Part shown: piece by piece, positions 62,014-64,000 of the stretch
Position numbering within the stretch: the stretch's first letter is position 1
Layout: each line of letters begins with the position of its first letter
Assembly (NCBI RefSeq): GCF_001894785.1
Contig: NZ_BCWW01000009.1
Span: 231,074-295,073, forward strand
Length of the DNA stretch: 64,000 bases
Direction of reading: 5' to 3'
Source of the DNA: Rhodococcoides fascians NBRC 12155 = LMG 3623
GTDB lineage: Bacteria > Actinomycetota > Actinomycetes > Mycobacteriales > Mycobacteriaceae
Program-made: the position numbers and the translations under genes
The notes under the pieces: generated by a model
Told to the model about the DNA's origin: nothing
Seen by the model: the letters and a program-made list of their open reading frames with translations, nothing else
Database searches by the model: none

Positions 62014-62139
62014 CGGGTCGTTCCGCAGGCTCCACTCCCACCCGTCCGGGTCGTTCCGCAGGCTCCACTCCTGCCATCGGGTCATTCCGCGGGCTCCACT
62101 CCCGCCATCGGGTCATTCCGCGGGCTCCACTCCTGTGTC
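62014..62139. repeat. Four tandem copies of a 31-33 base unit
   Basis: Units begin at 62014, 62047, 62078 and 62109, each with CGGGTC(G/A)TTCCGC(A/G)GGCTCCACTCC plus a variable 7-9 base link. It is directly after the tetR stop and before the DUF1810 gene. There is no spacer diversity of CRISPR type. It probably arose by slippage; one strand would encode a VEPAERP-type repeat. Confidence 0.8.
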
Positions 62140-62153
62140 GCTAAGTTGTCGGT

Positions 62154-62585
62154 ATGACCGAATACGACCTGCAACGCTTCGTCGACGCCCAGGATCCCGT
62201 CTGGAACGTCGTGGTCAAGGAGTTGAAGGCAGGCCGGAAACAGACTCACTGGATGTGGTTCGTGTTTCCGCAGTTGGCCGGCCTGGGCCGCAGTGCCACC
62301 GCTCAGCACTTCGGCATCGCAGACCTGACCGAGGCCGAGCTGTACCTGTCCCACGAAGTTCTCGGGCCACGCCTGAAGAAAGCCGCGCAGCTCACTCTTG
62401 CGGTCGAGGGCAGCACGGTCGACGAGATCTTCGGTTACCCGGACAATCTGAAGCTGCACTCGTCCATGACGCTTTTCGCCGAAGCTACCAAGGGGCAGTC
62501 CGTTTTCGTCGAAGTGTTGCAGAAGTATTTCTCCGGCGAATTCGATGGCGCAACACTCGACTTGCTCGACGAGCGATACCGCTAG
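62154..62585 (+). CDS. DUF1810 family protein
   Basis: 143 residues. YDLQRFVDAQDPVWNVVVKELKAGRKQTHWMWFVFPQLAGLGRS and ILGPRLKKAAQLTL-like VLGPRLKKA with MLFAEATK-like TLFAEATKG define the family; its fold is related to calpastatin-named YfiR-type domains and its function is unknown. It starts at ATG 62154. It is followed ten bases later by the lumazine synthase gene and is probably cotranscribed with it. Confidence 0.88.
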   Translation: MTEYDLQRFVDAQDPVWNVVVKELKAGRKQTHWMWFVFPQLAGLGRSATAQHFGIADLTEAELYLSHEVLGPRLKKAAQLTLAVEGSTVDEIFGYPDNLKLHSSMTLFAEATKGQSVFVEVLQKYFSGEFDGATLDLLDERYR

Positions 62586-62595
62586 CATCGCATCC

Positions 62596-63051
62596 ATGAC
62601 CACTCCACTCGCCGGATCCATTGCCTTCGTCCATGCCACCTGGCATCTGGACATCGTCGATCGTGCGCGGGTGGGTTTCTCCGCCGAACTCGGGCAGTTG
62701 GGCCATGCCGACACCGCGGTCGACGTCTTCGAGGTGCCCGGAGCATTCGAGATCCCGCTGCACGCGCAGCGTCTCGCCAGAACAGGAAAGTATTCGGCGA
62801 TCGTCGCCGCAGCGCTCGTCGTGGACGGCGGAATCTACCGACACGACTTCGTCGAAACGGCGGTGATCGACGGGCTGATGCGGGTGCAGCTCGACACCGA
62901 CGTCCCCGTGTTCTCGGTGGTTCTGACTCCTCATCACTTCCACGAACACGCCGATCACAACGCCTTCTTCACCGCGCACCTCGAAACCAAGGGTGCCGAG
63001 GCCGCGCGCGCCGTGGTGAAGACACTGGCTTCGCTCGGAACCATCGGCTGA
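62596..63051 (+). CDS. ribH: 6,7-dimethyl-8-ribityllumazine synthase, RibH2 type
   Basis: 151 residues. FVHATWHLDIVDRARVGF, VFEVPGAFEIPLHAQRLARTGKY, VVDGGIYRHDFVE and VLTPHHFHEHADH match the RibH2 (type II) lumazine synthases, which form decamers in proteobacteria such as Mesorhizobium and Brucella. The catalytic histidine of the VxxxIYRHDF segment is present. It would complete the penultimate step of riboflavin synthesis, yet no other rib gene is near. ATG 62596 is chosen. Confidence 0.9.
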   Translation: MTTPLAGSIAFVHATWHLDIVDRARVGFSAELGQLGHADTAVDVFEVPGAFEIPLHAQRLARTGKYSAIVAAALVVDGGIYRHDFVETAVIDGLMRVQLDTDVPVFSVVLTPHHFHEHADHNAFFTAHLETKGAEAARAVVKTLASLGTIG

Positions 63052-63070
63052 CGCTGCCGCAGGCAGACCG

Positions 63071-63448
63071 GTGGTCGACGTGCGATCCGTGCTCGCGGAG
63101 CTCGAACGGCGTGAACCCATTTTCCACCGCCGTGAGTACGGCATCACGCGTGAAGATTTCGATCGTCTGACCGATGTCGATTTCTGGGAGGTCGGTGCGT
63201 CCGGTACCCGATACGACCGTGACGAGGTGTGGGCCGTTCTCGAGAAGCGCTATCGACAGGACCCGTCAGGAGACCACGACGTCGACTGGGAAACCAGCGA
63301 TTTCGAGGTCCGTGAGGTTGCCCCGGACACGTACTTGCTGACGTACACCTTGCTGCAGGTCGACAGACTTACGCGGCGAGCGACGCTCTGGCAGCGACGC
63401 GCGGGGGAGTGGACAATCCTGTATCACCAGGGGACCGTTGTGCTCTAG
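63071..63448 (+). CDS. SnoaL/DUF4440-like NTF2-fold protein
   Basis: 125 residues. LAELERREPIFHRREYGITREDFDRLTDVDFWEVGASGTRYDR, then VLLEKRY-like VLEKRY, DFEVREVAPDTYLLTYTLLQ and TLWQRRAGEWTILYHQGT fit the NTF2-like DUF4440 family. The function is unknown; many are orphan enzymes or carrier folds. It starts at GTG 63071, 19 bases after ribH. Confidence 0.78.
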   Translation: MVDVRSVLAELERREPIFHRREYGITREDFDRLTDVDFWEVGASGTRYDRDEVWAVLEKRYRQDPSGDHDVDWETSDFEVREVAPDTYLLTYTLLQVDRLTRRATLWQRRAGEWTILYHQGTVVL

Positions 63449-63531
63449 GCATTTCTCTTACCATGGGCCACCGACAGGTTGCGATTCACGAATCCTTATG
63501 CACAGCAATAGTTTTCGATTGCACCATCATT

Positions 63532-63557
63532 GTGTATCGAACACCCGTTCGATACAC
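63532..63557. promoter_or_regulatory. LexA (SOS) box upstream of the DUF222/HNH gene
   Basis: TCGAAC-ACCC-GTTCGA (63537-63552) fits the mycobacterial SOS consensus TCGAAC-N4-GTTCGA perfectly; the symmetry extends to 11-base arms (63532-63542/63547-63557). The TACACT -10-like hexamer (63553-63558) touches its right arm and ends six bases before ATG 63565, so LexA bound there would block the promoter. Confidence 0.82.
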
Positions 63558-63564
63558 TTGGTCC

Positions 63565-64000
63565 ATGACGACGGAGATCTGGCAACTGAGCGAAAGCGAA
63601 CTTCTCGCCGACGCTGCTGATGTCTCCCACCGAATCCAACTGCTCGAAGCCCGGCGGATCGCCCTCGTCGCCGACATCGACACCCGCGTCAGCCGAGAGA
63701 AGCTCGGGTTCCCAGGACCCGCCGGCTGGCTGACCTCCACCACCCTGCTCTCACCGTCCAAAGCCACCAAGATCGTCGCCCTCGCCCGCGGCATGAAGAA
63801 CTTCCCCGACATCGCCGACGCCGTGAACACCGGCAGCATGACCATCGACCACGCCGCCTTGATCCTCACCTTCGCCGAAACCCCACCGAAAAACCTCCCC
63901 CAAGAGGGCCGCGATGCCGCTCGTAAAGCCATGATCACCGCCGCAACCGGGCCCGGGGCACGCACCGACCGCATCCGAGAAGCGATCACCAAACTCGAGG
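63565..64000 (+). CDS. DUF222/HNH endonuclease-family protein, 13E12 type (N-terminal part; runs off the window)
   Basis: About 145 residues are visible, frame still open at the window end. TEIWQLSESELLADAADVSHRIQLLEARRIALVADIDTR and GFPGPAGWLTSTTLLSPSKA, then ARGMKNFPDIADAVNTGSMTIDHA, are the DUF222 domain that precedes an HNH nuclease in 13E12-family proteins. Those genes are repeated in mycobacterial and rhodococcal genomes and several are induced by DNA damage. The perfect LexA box in front agrees with that. The mRNA is probably leaderless. Whether the HNH domain is intact cannot be seen here. Confidence 0.87.
   Translation, partial: MTTEIWQLSESELLADAADVSHRIQLLEARRIALVADIDTRVSREKLGFPGPAGWLTSTTLLSPSKATKIVALARGMKNFPDIADAVNTGSMTIDHAALILTFAETPPKNLPQEGRDAARKAMITAATGPGARTDRIREAITKLE

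Noticed and set aside
62014..62139. Repeats resembling a short CRISPR array
   Set aside because: The units are directly adjacent with no unique spacers and no cas genes are present.

Overview
The window is a high-GC actinobacterial chromosome segment with about 68 genes. It most likely comes from Rhodococcus or a close mycolic-acid-forming relative (Nocardiaceae). Supporting genes are an antigen-85-type mycolyltransferase, MshB of mycothiol synthesis, FbiC of coenzyme F420 synthesis, a PimE-like mannosyltransferase, LpqW, a WS/DGAT-like acyltransferase, and a 13E12/DUF222 HNH protein under a SOS box. GTG and TTG starts, and start codons lying only 6-8 bases downstream of a -10-like hexamer (leaderless mRNAs), are frequent, as is usual for this group. 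I saw no rRNA, tRNA, CRISPR array, insertion sequence or prophage.

Layout. 1-7.9 kb is rich in DNA-repair genes: the start of rmuC, sbcD-sbcC, an AI-2E family permease, ogt, and an Ada-AlkA fusion. 8-14.6 kb holds cstA with its small YbdD partner, a CD225-like membrane protein, a divergent SDR/XRE-regulator pair, a probable F420-dependent LLM oxidoreductase behind a MerR-type promoter, and ychF. 14.6-19 kb is a small glycan-like group: a QueC-like PP-loop protein, a methyltransferase, a pyruvyltransferase-family protein and a GT2 glycosyltransferase. 19-30.5 kb carries housekeeping and catabolic genes: an AlkZ-like protein, a phosphoesterase, an MFS carrier, a GlcD-like flavoprotein divergent from a PucR-like regulator, an amylosucrase and the mycolyltransferase. 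30.5-38.3 kb contains a VOC protein, a LysB/cutinase-like hydrolase whose frame runs antisense through it, the WS/DGAT-like protein, a BNR propeller protein, two paralogous secreted Ala/Pro-rich proteins with strong terminators at their 3' sides, TerD and a Tat-exported DUF1906 protein.

38.5-54.7 kb matches, in order, the Mycobacterium tuberculosis stretch Rv1157c/Rv1158c-pimE-phhB-mutT2-typA-lpqW-mshB-Rv1171-fbiC-fdxC-dapC as I remember it, with inserted genes. It joins mannoglycan synthesis (PimE, LpqW), mycothiol (MshB), F420 (FbiC) and lysine/diaminopimelate synthesis (DapC). 54.7-64 kb has an unusual tandem hairpin repeat, a LysE exporter, a FadD36-like acyl-CoA synthetase, and a sulfur operon (leader peptide ending in a Cys-rich run, OsmC protein, MetY-like enzyme, CoA-binding protein). 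It ends with a TetR/SDR divergent pair, a RibH2-type lumazine synthase and the truncated SOS-box-linked DUF222/HNH gene.

The most interesting regulatory signals are the cysteine-rich leader at 58129, the MerR-type promoter at 12663 and the LexA box at 63537. All functional calls come from reading the sequence; no database search was run.
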